Source: Oscarella lobularis
Lineage: Eukaryota; Porifera; Homoscleromorpha; Homosclerophorida; Oscarellidae
NCBI RefSeq assembly: GCF_947507565.1
Contig: NC_089175.1
Location: forward strand, 5,445,733-5,509,732
Reading direction: 5' to 3'
DNA: 64,000 nucleotides
Under the pieces are notes generated by a model. That model searched no databases and was not told the DNA's origin. It saw only the letters and a list, made by a program, of their open reading frames with translations. Within the stretch, counting starts at the first letter, position 1. Each line of letters starts with the position of its first letter. The position numbers were made by a program, and so were the translations under genes. Below, one piece after another: positions 21,053 to 34,030 of this stretch.

Positions 21053-24000
21053 ATGGGCACACGAAATCCCGCTGTACTCGTCGTAGCGGCCCTATGTATC
21101 GGCCTAGGACTAGGTAAGCCGTAAATCGCGCGTGTAATCGCACGTGGACCTCGTGCGAAGCGCGCGATCCCCTCTGTCCTTACGTGTCCCCCTACGCGTC
21201 TTCAATTCTCTCACGTGTATTTTTGTTGTTCGCTTCCTCGATGTGTTTCCCGTTTCTTCGACGTTAAAACAGTTCCGTCGCTGTATCCGTGCCTTGGCGT
21301 GCTGCCAGGTTTAATTTCGACCAATTTCCGGTCGTCGTCACCGCGTCTTCACGCCTGTTCCAAGATCAATCACCCTTCTAATTATCGTCTCTCTCTTCTT
21401 AGCGGATATATGTACGGAGCACGCCGACGTGCTCTTCTCGTGCAAATCGGGCGCGTTCGATTGCGTCTCGCGATCGTTCGTCTGCGACGGCGAAAATGAC
21501 TGCGATAAGGGCGAAGACGAACACTACTGCGGCGTCGGTAAGACGAAAGGCGTCCGATTCGATTAGTCTCCCCCCGCGAGCGCTGCTATGCGACCACGTT
21601 GATTGGGTGGGGCCCTTTTGCGTTCGCATTTGTTTTGAATGCCGAGCATTTTGCGCTCGGTTCCACGCGCTTCGGTCGTGATTGTGACGTCAGCTTGGGC
21701 TGGGCCACGTGAAGACTTTCTATTGGTCAGCGCATCCCGGGGGAGTCCTTCTGAGTGAAATGGGAAAGAAAAGGGGTTATTGAGCGTTTTTGCGTTGGAA
21801 TGCGGACGTAGTTGGCGCCGGATCACCCCTGGGGCGAAGAATGCGGTAGTAGCGCCCCTCCTGAGGCCTCCTTCGAAAGGCGTTCCGTTAAGAATTCCTT
21901 TCATTCGCGCAGATTGCGAAAGCAACGGCCTATTCCGTTGCGCCATCGGGCACCCGTGCATTCCGGGATCGTGGAAATGCGACGGCGACAACGACTGCAT
22001 CGACGGATCCGACGAAACGACGGCACTATGCGGAACGAGTAGGCGAAAATATAAGCAAATCGATTTATTCTCACTGTTTCTAATAATAGAGTGCGACGGA
22101 CCTAATAAATTCCACTGCGGTTCCGGCGAATGCATAGCGACTTCTTCCGTGTGCGATGGCAAACGCGACTGCTTCGATAATTCGGACGAAACTCCGCCAA
22201 ACTGCTGTAAGAAAATATATGTGGAAGTTATTTAATGACTAATTATTTATCTTGTGTTTTTTTTAGATGCGACTCCTGAGCCTCCCTGCAATACGACTTA
22301 TCAGTTTGACTGCAAAGAGGAGTTGTCTCGATGCATTCCTCTCCAATGGAAGTGCGACGGCGAAGATGACTGCGATAATGGCATCGACGAGAATGGATGC
22401 TCCAATGCGCGACCACCACCACCTCAGCAACGTAAGAAATGAATAAATAAATATATATATATATTTTTTTTGTATAGCGTCACCTGTTTCTCCTGGTCAG
22501 TCACGTCCCACTGTTCCGGCTATACTCCAGTGCAGCGATCGCGAGTACAAGTGTCTCGATGGCGAGCGTTGTATTCCCTATCCCCATCGATGCGACTCGT
22601 ATGTCGATTGCAAGGATGGCTCAGATGAGGACCAAGAGACGTGCAAAAGTAACGTGGCTGAGATTTTTAATTTTTAATTTTTTCTGACGTCATAATTCGT
22701 AGCTGCACCGAGATGCCCGCCTAAACTTCAGTTCTCCTGCGTGACCACACCGCAATGCGTACCGTGGCCGAAGCACTGCGACGGGACCGACGATTGCCAG
22801 GACAACTCGGACGAATACGGATGTAAGTCAAGTGTGTATAAATGTACGACTCGTTGAAAAATCAATAAATGATTTAGGTGAATTGACTAACGCTCCGTCG
22901 TTTCTGGTTGCCTCCTGCGAGGGCATGTTCAAGTGCGGCTCGGGCGAGTGTCTCTCGTACAAGCGCGTGTGCGACAACAAGACGCACTGCAGCGACGGAT
23001 CGGACGAGCAGAATTGCTGTGAGTATTACCAATGACGCGTTACGATTTATCTCTATTCATGATGGGTTTCTAGTCATCAATGAATGTGAGAGTGGGACAT
23101 CGCCGTGCCGGGGCTCTCAGACGTGCGTCGATTTGCCGACCGGGTACGACTGCACGTGCCAGAAAGGATATCAAAAAACTGCAAGCGGATGCGAAGGTAG
23201 GACATCCGGCATGAGACTCATGAATCCCTAAACTAAAACTTCCTCTCTCTCTCTCTAGATATTGATGAATGTGCTTCATTCGGATATTGCCAGCAGCACT
23301 GCTCCAACTCTGAGGGAAGTTTCAAGTGTTCGTGCGACTCAGGATATATACTGAGACCCGATCAGCGTTCCTGCAAATCCGAAAGTGAGTACACTAGAAC
23401 CGTGATAGGGAGAATTGTATTGACTGTGGCTGTCTAGGTGGAGAGGCTTACCTGCTCTACACTCACGGCAGCGAAATTCGCAGCATGGACCTGGCGTCGC
23501 TGCAGTACGACAAAGTCTATCACTCGTCCCTAGGCACGATCTCGTACGTCGGAGTAACATTCCACTACCAAAGCGGCATGGTAAGAACAAACAACATATA
23601 TTCAATAATAGATTAAATAGTGTATGTACATGTAGGTGTACTTTTGTGACTTTCAATCTCACTCCATCCACGGCGTCCCGCTTTCCGGCGGCGACGTCAT
23701 CGAGCTCTACACCGACGTTGGCGCGCCGGAGGGTCTCGCCGTCGACTGGCTCAACAATCGTCTCTACTGGACCGAGTCCGATCACGGCAACATCGTCATG
23801 GGATCGCTCGACGGAAACGAGAGCTCGCGACGCGTGATCGTGAGCATGCCGAAAAGCGAGCCTCGCGGCATTGCCGTCGATCCGCGACGCGGCGTCATGT
23901 TTTGGACGGATTGGGGCGAGTGGTCGCTCGTCGTGCGCGCCAATATGGACGGAAGCGACGTGCGCGTGCTGATCAACGACACGGACGTCGCCAAGTGGCC

Positions 24001-25110
24001 GAACGGACTCACGATCGATTTATACGGCGAATACGTCTTCTGGTGCGACGGATGGTACGAGAAGATCGTCGTGATGGACTACGAAGGAAAGAAAATGTAA
24101 GGACATAGAGAACCCCCAAGACATAATCTTATATTTATCTGTTATTAGGAAAACTCTTATTCAAGGTGGCATAGGCAATATATTCGGACTCGCTCTCTAC
24201 GACGACAAGCTCATATTCTCCGAGTGGCGCCAAGGCAAAGTCTTCATCTCCGGCATGCTCGACGGCAGTCACAAGTACACCGTCGCCTCGTCGGCGGTCA
24301 GCAACGTGCAAGGGATCGCGATGTATCAGGAACAGCAGCAACCGCTCCACGATAATCCGTGTCGACGATCGATGTGCTCGCACTATTGCGTGCCGAGTGC
24401 CGGCGCCGAGACGGGCTTTGTTTGCGTGTGCGATTCCGGTATACGATTGCTCAATGACGGCGCGACGTGCGGACATCCCGAAGTGCTGTGCGATAATCAG
24501 TATTGCAATTGGAATGGCGACTGTTTGAGGAAATTGGATTCGGTAGATCAAGTCTGCTTGTAAGTGTATATAAAATATGTTATTTTTTTTTATATTTTTC
24601 TTTGTTTAGGTGCAATAAGGGGTTTTATGGGTCTCGGTGCGATCTGTTGACGCCTACTGTTAGTGCGCCGACTCTTTCCGCCGTTTCATCGTCTTCCGAT
24701 AAATTACCTATCATTCTTGGCACTGTTTTCGGCTTTCTATTCCTCGCTGTTGCGGTAGCCGTGATTTTGTTTTTCCTACGACGCAAATCGAAATCGTGAG
24801 TTTTTTTTGAGACGTTCAATTACCGTTCGCGTATTCTAAAGACGTTTTCGTATAGGGCTAAGAAGGAAGTGAATTTCGACAATCCCGTCTACGATTCGAA
24901 CAGGGACAACGTGACCGTGAGAGCGAAGGACGACTACAACACATCCCCCACTCAGGTAAAATCCTTATAGAAAATATACTCGTAATAAAGAGCATGCACA
25001 CAAACACGTGGAACTTAGTTATATTATATCGACTTCTAAATTATTATTTTATTATAAATTATTATTTTATTATGTAGATGAACGGTGGCACAACGGCGAC
25101 GAGCGTTTGA
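21053..25110 (+). CDS. LDL-receptor-like protein, copy 4 (canonical architecture)
   Basis: Exons: 21053-21113, 21403-21537, 21913-22038, 22090-22206, 22267-22431, 22478-22648, 22703-22822, 22878-23018, 23074-23196, 23259-23384, 23438-23580, 23636-24096, 24149-24559, 24610-24795, 24856-24955, 25078-25110; 872 codons plus stop. Domains by residue: signal peptide 1-20; seven LDLa modules about 21-345; EGF about 346-386; calcium-type EGF about 387-428 (DIDECASFG); YWTD propeller about 429-700 (LYWTE, FWTDWG); EGF about 700-785; short Ser/Thr segment; transmembrane helix about 800-825; tail with NFDNPVY. This is the domain order and nearly the size of vertebrate LDLR, and the tail matches the FDNPVY signal for clathrin-mediated uptake. 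It is the only copy of the four with that motif intact, so it is the likeliest ancestral, endocytic receptor. Confidence 0.92.
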
Positions 25111-25463
25111 TTGACGCGTCTCGTCCTAGGGGTGGTGTTTATATTTTTGGGGTTTGGATAGAGGGAGACTGGGACAACGCATGGAATCTCTTTTTTTTGT
25201 TGCAATACGCACATTGTGTCAGAAAAACGAATGATACCCCCCTGATTGAAAATCTAATTATTCAGAACTACCATAGTCCTTGCTTTTTAAAATCTATTAT
25301 TGTTAGAGTTGGCTCTTGAGCCTGTACATATGTAGAGAACGATTATTTACGGACTCGTTTCCTTCGTCGCGTCCGCGTCTCGAGCCCCCGTATATGATTT
25401 TCGTCTGTCTGTGTTTACTGGTATCTAACTTCGGAGGGCGTGGCCAGCGAACGCATTTCCCCA
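25111..25463 (+). other. LDLR4 3' UTR and WD40 gene 5' flank
   Basis: Only about 350 bases separate the receptor stop from the WD40 start. The first part resembles the 3' flanks of the other LDLR copies; no gene seen. Confidence 0.5.
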
Positions 25464-28400
25464 ATGGCCATGATCAAAAAGTTCGTCGTGCGCGACTGCC
25501 ACGCGAAGGCGATCACGGCGATGGCGTACGCGTCGTGGCGACGCGAATACGTCACCGGATCGGAAGGTTCGTAGTAGAATTTGTGCAAAAAGTGGGCGGA
25601 GCTCTTATTGGAACCTCCGTTCTTCTCTCCCTCGTGCGCGCAGACGGACAGCTACGTTATTGGGAGCTCGACTCGGGGAAGATGACGCATAGTGTGCAAG
25701 GACACGCCGGTTGGATAGCAGACATACAGTGCTGGTATGAGAGCGGTCTCACATGGGCCACTAACATGCGTAGAAGCTATTCCTTCCCTGCATTTGGCTC
25801 GCGGGTTGTAGCTTATTTATTTATGGGAGTTTTTAGGAATGAGGCTAAGGTTATGTTCACTGGTTCCAATGATGGGACAATTGTTCTGTGGACGTCGACG
25901 GGGACTGTTCATCAGAAATTAACGGTGCACGAGGCTTGGCGTTTTAGACGCTTGGTTTGCTATTTTTTTTCTTAGCTTGGTGTGCCTGTTTATTCGTTGG
26001 TGTGGCAGCCGAAGAAGGCGCAACTCATTGCTGGCTTGAATGGGTGCATTCGAGTCTACGAAATCATAGAATGTGAGCCTTGGAATTTTTTCTTTTATTT
26101 TAATTGGCACGTGCTCTTGTTTCAGCTAATTCTGTAGGAATACCTTCTCTAGAGCGAAAAGGTGAGATACAACAAATAATTAATTATTTCTTGTTTTAGG
26201 CTTCTCCTTTGCAGGTGTTACTTTGACAGCACACGTTGATATTGTGAAGTGCGTTGTATCTGTAGAAGGAAAAATCTACAGCGGAGGGTAATATCTAGCT
26301 TCAATAATATCGTTATTATTTTGTCAATAGAAGCGTTTAGATTTGATCAGCGTCTTGTCATTTATGACTGTCCTCCTGGAGAGAGAAAACTGGAAATCAC
26401 TCACATGTACATATTAGGAACCTATGTAGACTGAACTACGTATCAAAGTATTTGTGTAGCATCAAAGGTGCTCATGAAGCTGGGATCTCGTGCATGGCAT
26501 ACTCACGAGATACAGAAAACACATGGTGACTGATGCATAATATATTGAATTCTGAGGGGTTTCTATTTAGAGTGTATTCTCTTTTACATTAGGATATTGA
26601 CTGGCTCGTTCGACTATCAGGTGAAGCTGTGGACTCCAGAGGGAAAACTAGTTCACAAAATAACTGACGCAGCAGGGTTAGTGGCAACAACGTTTATTTA
26701 TTAATGTATTCATTAACTTATTTGCCTTCAATTAAAGGAGCACTGTAACTGGTCTGTGCTACTTGCCAAGAAGCAAGATTATTTGGATTGCAGGAGGATC
26801 CGAATCCTTACAAACGTACGAACCTAAATCCGGAGAGAACGTAAGGGGGTCTGATGTAAAATAGTTTAAATAGTTTTATCAATTTGCTCATTATAGGTAT
26901 CGGATTTCATGAGCACTTACAGAGAACTAATCAAAGACTCGGAAAGGTAGACGATGTACTTAATAGAAAACTATTGACAATGTGTTTAGATTTTCGTTGA
27001 CGATGCTGAAATACATACCGGACACAAATGAAGTCATGGGTGAGAACTAAGGCAACGATTCAGGTAGTCTCTTCAAAGGAGTTTCAGCATCAACAAAGAG
27101 GCGTCAGGTGGTCGTATGGAAACACGAGCAGTCAGCTGCAGTAATCACGTTACAGTGCAAAAATCCTCCAGAGTGTCTAGACTACAGTAAAGGCGTTATA
27201 CTTTAAAATTTCCCGCTGACATTTCGGTTCTAGCCTCCAAAGTTCCCATACTGATTTTTAGTGGAAATAGTGACGGGCAAGTGATCAAATGGGAGAGGCA
27301 GCAGCTGAATAATTTCACCTATAGGTAGTTAGAAGATATGTGCATTTCCCTCTAGTCAAAATGTTTGGGATTTTAGTCAGGAAAACTATACCCTAAGTGA
27401 CGTTCGTCTTACACTCGGTTTTGACATTGATAACACTGACACTGGGTTTTCCTCCGATGGAGAGGAGAGTCCCGATAGCGATGACGTCAATTCAACGAGT
27501 AGATTAGATCAGAAGAAAGGGGAGAGACATCTAGGCGATCCAAGCGTGTCGCTTCTGAAAGCTCTCTATGCTGAATGCCTCGATCTTCTAATAGTCTCAT
27601 CAGAAAATGGGAATATTTGTAAACGAAATAGACGCGTGTTTTCTATATAATTACAATGCTTTGTGTAGACGTATGGGGCTATGATGAAGCGGCTAAGAAA
27701 GCCCTATCCGAGATGAAGCCCAGCGCTTCTGAAGTGGAACTAATAAAGAAATACTCTGCGGTGTTGACTGAAAGCTCGACTCTACTAAATCCCAAAAAGA
27801 ATTTGGATGCAGCCGAAGTAATTAGATGAAGTCATTTTACACAAGAGTTAGACTTTTTTGTGAAGGATTCGGTGACTGATCGAGTGGCTGGTTTTGTGTG
27901 CAAGTACGTTCTGCGTCAGCACAGTGGATGCGTCACTGGACTGGCTCTAGTGGAAGACCAAGATTCAGTCTATTTGGTATGTAAATAATTCATTACATAT
28001 ATGTATTGAAATTTGTAATCTCCAATTATAATTATTAGATTTCTGGTGGGTGGGATCAGACCGTGTGTCTGTGGGATTTGCCCAAGGGAAAGTGAGCGTG
28101 ATTTCTTCTAGGGTGCTTACTTTGAAACGCTTCTTTCTTATTAGTCTTGCTACTAGACTTCGATGTTCTCGGCCTGAAGGCACTAGAGAGGGAATGGAGG
28201 GTGTCATCACTGATCTAGCATACAGTTCTTCAAGGCAAACTGGAACAAGAGGTTTAAGCCTAGATCACATACATGTATTATACGTTTAGAAATGAGTTTG
28301 CGTATTCATCTTCCGATAAAATGATTTATGTACGGAAGTTTTCTAAGAGAGCTGCTGAAATGAGAATTACCTCTGTGTTAGAAGGACACGAAGGAGAAGT

Positions 28401-28912
28401 TTTGCAGGCAGATACTTATTAGGACTATTTTTGTGAATTAGAATAATGTTTTACAGGTAAAATGGAATGAGCACAGACAATGTTGGGTCACAGGATCAGA
28501 GGACGGCACAATAAGACTATGGGTGAGACGCTAACGATTCCTTATTGATTTTTATTTTGTTTTTGTTAGAAGGGAGACGGTAGTCAGTGCGAGGCAATAT
28601 TAGGAGCCAGTGGCAACGTGACAGCTCTGTGCATTGACAAAAAGAATGGGTGTATCGTTGCTGGCGTTGACGATAATCTTAGGTAGGACATTAAACGTGA
28701 AAGTCAGTTTTAAAAGCTTAGGCTATTGTCATAGAGTTTATGATCCTGTTTGCTGTAAACTTTTGCAGACAAATGCAGGGCACATGGATTCAATTCGATG
28801 CATTATTCATATATCGGAAAGAAATCAATACGTTTCCGCGTCATGGGATCGAACAATACGAATCTGGAATGCATACGTCAAAAGAAGTACTACTGAAGGG
28901 AAGGAGAATTAG
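25464..28912 (+). CDS. WD40-repeat protein, many short exons
   Basis: About 23 exons give a protein of roughly 740 residues. Start ATG 25464 (MAMIKKFVVRD; an in-frame ATG at 25470 is the alternative and is the one kept in the fragments at 9758 and 16557). Repeat signatures through the protein: GSEDGQLRYW, TGSNDGTIVLW, ILTGSFDYQVKLW, SGNSDGQVIKW, ISGGWDQTVCLW, TGSEDGTIRLW and SASWDRTIRIW near the end, enough for about two seven-bladed propellers. An acidic insertion (SSDGEESPDSDD) lies near 27455. Two introns use GC donors (28235 and 28408). The stop at 28910-28912 follows the last WD repeat. WD40 propellers are protein-binding scaffolds; the specific partner cannot be told. Fragments of this gene are scattered through the window, so it was repeatedly caught in duplications. 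Confidence 0.82.
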
Positions 28913-29482
28913 TCAAGTGTGCAACGCTTTTTGTTAAGAAAAAGGGCAAGAAGACGATGATCAACGTTAAGAAGATGTTCGGTAAGATTTGATTATTTGA
29001 TTTCATATTTTTGTTACAGTCAAAGCTTCGTACTTATTTGTTAGTGGAGTTTAGGATGACTGAGTAATCATTTTTGTTACATGTGTGGGTCACATAGTTG
29101 CGCATTGCTTTATCAAATTGCTGAAGATGCAAAGGAATTCGAGAGAAGCAAGCAGCGACTCAGTATACTTGAACCGCCTTCATAAGTTCATTCCAGTCAA
29201 GTTACGTGAAAAACACCTTTTCTTCACTAAATGTCACCTTCAGTGTTCTAATTCAAGTAAGCTGGTTGAAGTTAAGTTTTTATTTTCATGTTAAAAAGGC
29301 CCTGATTTCTTTTTTACGTCATTAGACTTTATGCTACTGTAATGCAATTTTCAGAATGATGTTTGGTGAAAAAATTTCTCGGGTTTTGAGGTCTACGTGA
29401 GGACGAGATGTCAAACACGAAACACGGAGGATTCCAATGTAAACAAATTACGCTATCACGTGCAATTGGGTGACTCATCATC
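28913..29482 (+). other. Intergenic; shared upstream block of ROCO A
   Basis: No gene seen. 29385-29482 matches 44540-44634 upstream of ROCO E, including tatcacgtgc shortly before the ATG (29454-29462 here, 44613-44621 there). The left part is presumably the 3' UTR of the WD40 gene. Confidence 0.55.
29454..29462 (+). promoter_or_regulatory. TATCACGTG element before ROCO A
   Basis: CACGTG palindrome (E-box core) 20 bases before the start codon. The same word occurs at 44613 before ROCO E, and atcacgtg at 34130 before the CARD-ZU5-Death gene. Role inferred only from repeated position. Confidence 0.4.
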
Positions 29483-32400
29483 ATGGCAGACTCTAAATGG
29501 GCGACACTTAGGGCAGTGTTTTCTGAAGCTGTTTACCTTCTAGGCACCAACCTTATGCTTTTATATCGAGTTTTGGATAGACTTTTGGCAGGACGTATTC
29601 TGTCCCTCCATAAATACGAACAACTACGACAGTTACAAGCTGGAGGAGACGCAGAGAGACACCTTCTGAGCTACATGCTGACAACGGCTCCACCAAGTTA
29701 CGACATGTTCTGCCAAGTGCTCCGTGAGGTTGGAGGAGAGAGCCTTCTTCGTCTTATGAGCGGTGCTAGCCGTCGGGCGGCGTACGGCGAACGGAACAGA
29801 TCTATTAGTAAGCGTCACCGTCTACAAAATAAGCTTTGCTTGAAATACCATGCCCCATGCAGCAGCGCTGTACGTAAATAAACGTTGTCTATGTTTCTCG
29901 TAGATTTTGATTATCATTATCTGTCCGTTGATGAGAGCATTTACAAGGAAGCTTGTGCTTCTGGATCAGTTCCCATCAATCGATATCGCGTGATGGTGGT
30001 TGGTCAAGATGGAGCGGGTAAATCATGCTTGATTGACTCCTTCTTGGCTCGTCAATTCAAGCCCAAAAACCCGAGCACGGACGGCATTGCTATTCACGTG
30101 GCCGTGACTGCTGCAGAAGGAAAGGCGGGTCAGCACACGTGGCACAAAGAGGAATACGAGAAGGCGCATTTGGATAAATATCTTGCGGCTGGATATGTGA
30201 TTACAAATAAACAACGTCAAGTATTATTTATTATATACTATCATCTTACGTCGTCACGTTTGATCTAATTTTATATTAAGGAGACTGTGTCGAACACAAC
30301 ACGAAGAGTTTCTAGGGTCAGACGTGTGTCTGCATTCAAAAGTACTTTTGCAAAAAGGACAAAATTACATCATCGGCGATCTCCTAACGAACCACAGAGT
30401 GATGAAGATGCAACTGTAAGTATGTAAATTCGCCATTCAATGCGAGGTAGATTCTTTTCTGGTACTTAGGAGCTAGACGAACACATTGAGGAGATAACCA
30501 GAGACGAAAAACTAACTGCAGAGCAACATAGAATGATTACTGAGTATCTCCAATCAAGTGAAGCTCTGGCCAGTCTTGAAAATTTTGAAGTCAGTTCGAA
30601 GTTCCTCTGGGATTTGGGTGGACAAGAAAGGTATTTGACATCGCACGCAGCTCTCATGCCCACCGAGTCTGAGTACACGGTGTGCATGTATTTACTTGTC
30701 ATTGACATCAGCAAGCCCCTTGGCGATATAGCGAAATCGTCTTATCGACTCGGAGGAACTTCAGCTGATGTTCCTCTTGAATTGTCAAGTATTTTGTACA
30801 ACCGAGATTACCCTCGGCACTGGTTCACATCAATTGGCATTAGTCATCCTTCTGACATGTCTTCTCCGTATTTGGGAGAAGACTTGAAAAGAGTAAGTTA
30901 CCCCGCTGTTCTAATCGCTGCCACTCACATTGATAAAGTGATGAAAATGCCAAATTGTGAAGAATTTCTTAAATCACAAAATGCCGAACTTGACAAATTG
31001 ATTCGCGACTTGAGGTGCGAAGATCACATTGTCAAAAATCCTAAAAACGGGCAGTGGTTCTTTCGAGTTGATAATACCAAGTCTGGGCAAACAGAAGACT
31101 CTGAGCGTTGCGAGGGAGTCAAAACGATTACTTCCATCCTCGACAATTCATCAAAACACTATTGGTCCCACAAGAACGAAACGCGTCCCATACCCGTAGC
31201 ATGGGTACGGTTTGAGCTTTTCCTTGTTTCGTGGGAAATGGGTAAGATCGTTACCGTTAAAACAGCCACTAAGCTTGCATATCGCGTTGGAATAAAATCT
31301 GAGAAAGAAGCGTTGGTTGCTTTGAAGTTTCTGCACAACCTCGGAGTAATCTTCTATTTCTGGGACGTTTCTGAACTAGCCAATTTTATTATTGTCGATC
31401 CCACATGGCTCATCAGTACTGTGTCGGCGTTTGTTACTGCTAAAGAACCTACAGCGGTCGGGTACCAGCGCCGTTGGCGAAAGCTTTGTGAAACGGGAAA
31501 ATTCAGCAGCGGCATGGTAAAGAGCATGCTATCGGAAGCAAAGGTAGAGTCTAGAGATCAAGAACCAGTTCTAGACGTGCTAAGAATGCTGGACATTCTA
31601 TGTGATCCACCTGAAGCTTCTTCATCAACGTTCTTCATTCCGTGCATGCTCTCGCGAAAACTAACAGGCCCCTCGATGTGGGAGAAGTATTGCCCAAGCG
31701 AAGGGTTTCCTCCACCCATCGTCATTTATCCTAACGAAGTGCAGACAATTCCCGAAGCCCTTTTTTTACGAATCGTGACGAAATTTACGCGGGAATACCC
31801 AGAAGGGTGTAACCTTACTAGAAATCGCTGCCTGTTTAGAATAGGCAACAGTCTTGTGCTCGAATTACTGTACTATAACAGAGGCGCTTGTCTCATTGCT
31901 TCAATGAATGGAGAAGGAGACAAAGAGGAGGCAGTGGGGTCGGTTTCAGAAAGGGCTCCCGGAATTCAACAGTTCGTGACCGATAGCGTTATAAACGCTA
32001 AGAAGCGAGGAATGAGTGGACTGGAGCTTGCGTTTTACTACCAAGTATCTGAATGCGTTCGTGAGGCAACGTCAGAGAGTGCAGATGCTGGCAACTCCAG
32101 TTGCAAACTACCAGGCGATGACCGTCTAGTAAAACTGAGTGGGAGCTGCAACCCGGCCCGGGATGGTCAGGCGGGTCGCCAGCAGCAAATCATGTACAAA
32201 TCGGAGACGTGTATCACGAAAGATGATCGGGATTTGGTTTATCTCTGGTACACTAACAAGGCAGAGGTCTGATCAATGGCGCTTTATCTTCTCACTAATT
32301 GATTAATAGTATTGATGTTTCTTTAGAATCTCTGCTCTTCTGAACCTCGAGGTCAACACGGTAATCATTAATTAAAGCGAGGCATATATCAGTTTCAGAC

Positions 32401-32727
32401 GTTTCTCTTGCAGAAATTCTGAAGAGACAGCCTACAACGACAGAGCTAAACAACCTGTGTGACTTAATTGCTTCTGATTGGCAGCCTGTTGCTCGACATC
32501 TGTCAGTTCCTCATGAAACAATTGAGCAAATTAGGAAAAACAACCCTGCTGATTGCCGGGAGCAAGCCTACCAAGCTCTACAAGATTGGATGCAGCGAAA
32601 GTCGAATTCTGCATCAGTGGAGACACTGTGCGAAGCTCTTTGCGAAAAAGGTAAGAAGCGTTTTGCTGAAATAGTTTTCAACCTAGACGACAAAGTTCTG
32701 AGTGGCTTCGATAGTTTGCAGCAATGA
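29483..32727 (+). CDS. ROCO A: CARD-Roc-COR-Death protein
   Basis: Cytosolic ROCO-family GTPase with death-fold ends, probably a signalling switch in cell death or innate defence. Exons: 29483-29807, 29904-30220, 30281-30415, 30470-32266, 32327-32351, 32414-32727; 970 codons plus stop. N-terminal CARD-like helices about 1-100 (LDRLLAGRILSLHKYEQL). Roc domain about 135-420 with P-loop GQDGAGKSC, switch II WDLGGQERY, core strand LLVIDIS and a THIDKV in the place of NKxD. COR domain follows (PVAWVRFELFL, LHNLGVIFYFWD, VDPTWLI). Death domain about 870-960 (WQPVARHLSVP, YQALQDWMQR). No LRR or kinase, unlike LRRK proteins. Upstream promoter matches ROCO E. Its closest relatives in the window are ROCO B, E and F. 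Confidence 0.88.
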
Positions 32728-33660
32728 TTTTAAGACAAATGCATAGTACTTTTGCAGCTGATATTCTTACTGTGTTGTCATACATTTGTTACGAAAGGAC
32801 GAAATCTTCTAGTTTTACGCAACCTGTCTCCTAGGTTAATTAAATTTCGTTCTTGGTGCATGTTGTCAGGACATATTCGTTTTTGTAGTACTACTGTACA
32901 TCTTTTTTACCTTTTTATGAGGATAGCGCACGTTACAAGGCATTCGTCGTTCGTATTTCGATTGCTCGACGCCCTCAGCTACGGACTCTGTACAGCAGTG
33001 GCCCACTGAAAGGCGCCCTCGACGTGGAGCGGCTCAAACGCGGAAGAAAAAACGACGCAATCGACGCATGATCGACTGTTTCGTTACAGAAATTCTTCTT
33101 TCGCCAATCCAGCCAAATTTTTAGCTTTCTGCAAAGCGCTGCAAGCGACCTCCCAAGAGACAAACGCAGAACACGCTCGGCGACCAATCAGGGCGGTCGC
33201 AGAAACAATCGTTCCTCGCTTCCAAAGGATCGCCAATCGTTTCTCGACCATGCCGCGTTGAACCGTCATCGTAACAGGGCCACCAACCACCAATTCAATC
33301 AGTCACAAGTTTCTCAGTACAGTCACGTTGTCCCCGTCTCAAGAATTAGATGCATGGTCTACTGATTCCGATTGCCGCAAACTTTTGAAGGCCAATTATT
33401 ATATGATCGAAGAGCAGGAACTCCCTTGTCGTCATTGAAATCAGGATAGAAAAGACAGAATATCTACGAGCAAGCTCTTGCTTCTGGCTTAGTTCCTCAT
33501 CAATCGATATCACGTGATGGCCCAGCACACGTGGCATCAAATGTATCTTTATTAGAAGGCACGAAGGCACATCCACGTGGTATCTCGTGGCTGAATATGT
33601 GATTACAAAAACAGCGTCAAGTTATTATACTTGCGCTTTCAGGATGATCTAATTTTTATA
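32728..33660 (+). pseudogene. Heavily decayed ROCO copy (CARD and Roc fragments)
   Basis: After a 3'-flank block shared with other ROCO genes, 32915-33260 matches the CARD exon of the 42000 and 52709 copies (tagcgcacgtt, ctctgtacagcagtgg, ggagcggctcaaacgcgg). It has frame shifts and stops and no intact start codon. 33280-33600 keeps pieces of the second exon and of the Roc entry (caagctcttgcttctggc, aatcgatatc) with the P-loop deleted. Confidence 0.75.
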
Positions 33661-33665
33661 TTATT

Positions 33666-34030
33666 ACGAAATGAGCACAGACAATGATCATTGGGTGAGA
33701 GGTACACCTAAATCAGACTGATTAATTTTTGATTTCTTTGTTAGAAAGGAGACGGTAGTCAGTGCAATATTAGACACTTGTGGCAACGTGACAGCTCTGT
33801 CAAGAAGAATGGATGCATCGTCGCTGACGTTGATGATTATCTTTAGGTGAAATAGTTACAGTACCTGTCGTTTACCAGGCTAGTTGTTTTGCAGAGTGTC
33901 ATTAGCTTCAAACTTTTGCAGACAAAGGCTTATGTTTCCGCGTCGTGGGATCAAACGATATTATTAATTTGGAATGCGTACATCAAATGAAGTAAGGGAA
34001 AAGAATTAGTTTATATACACGGTGCCCTTT
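33666..34030 (+). pseudogene. 3' fragment of the WD40 gene
   Basis: Matches 28470-28980: gagcacagacaatg, ggagacggtagtcagtgc, ggcaacgtgacagctctg, then the last exon (gtttccgcgtcgtgggatc). Internal deletions and an early stop. It lies just upstream of the CARD-ZU5-Death gene, as the WD40 gene lies upstream of ROCO A, so it marks an ancient duplication unit. Confidence 0.8.

Noticed and set aside
25464-28912. Assigning the WD40 gene to a named WDR family
   Set aside because: Some words recall ciliary WDR proteins, but I could not match a family with confidence without a search.
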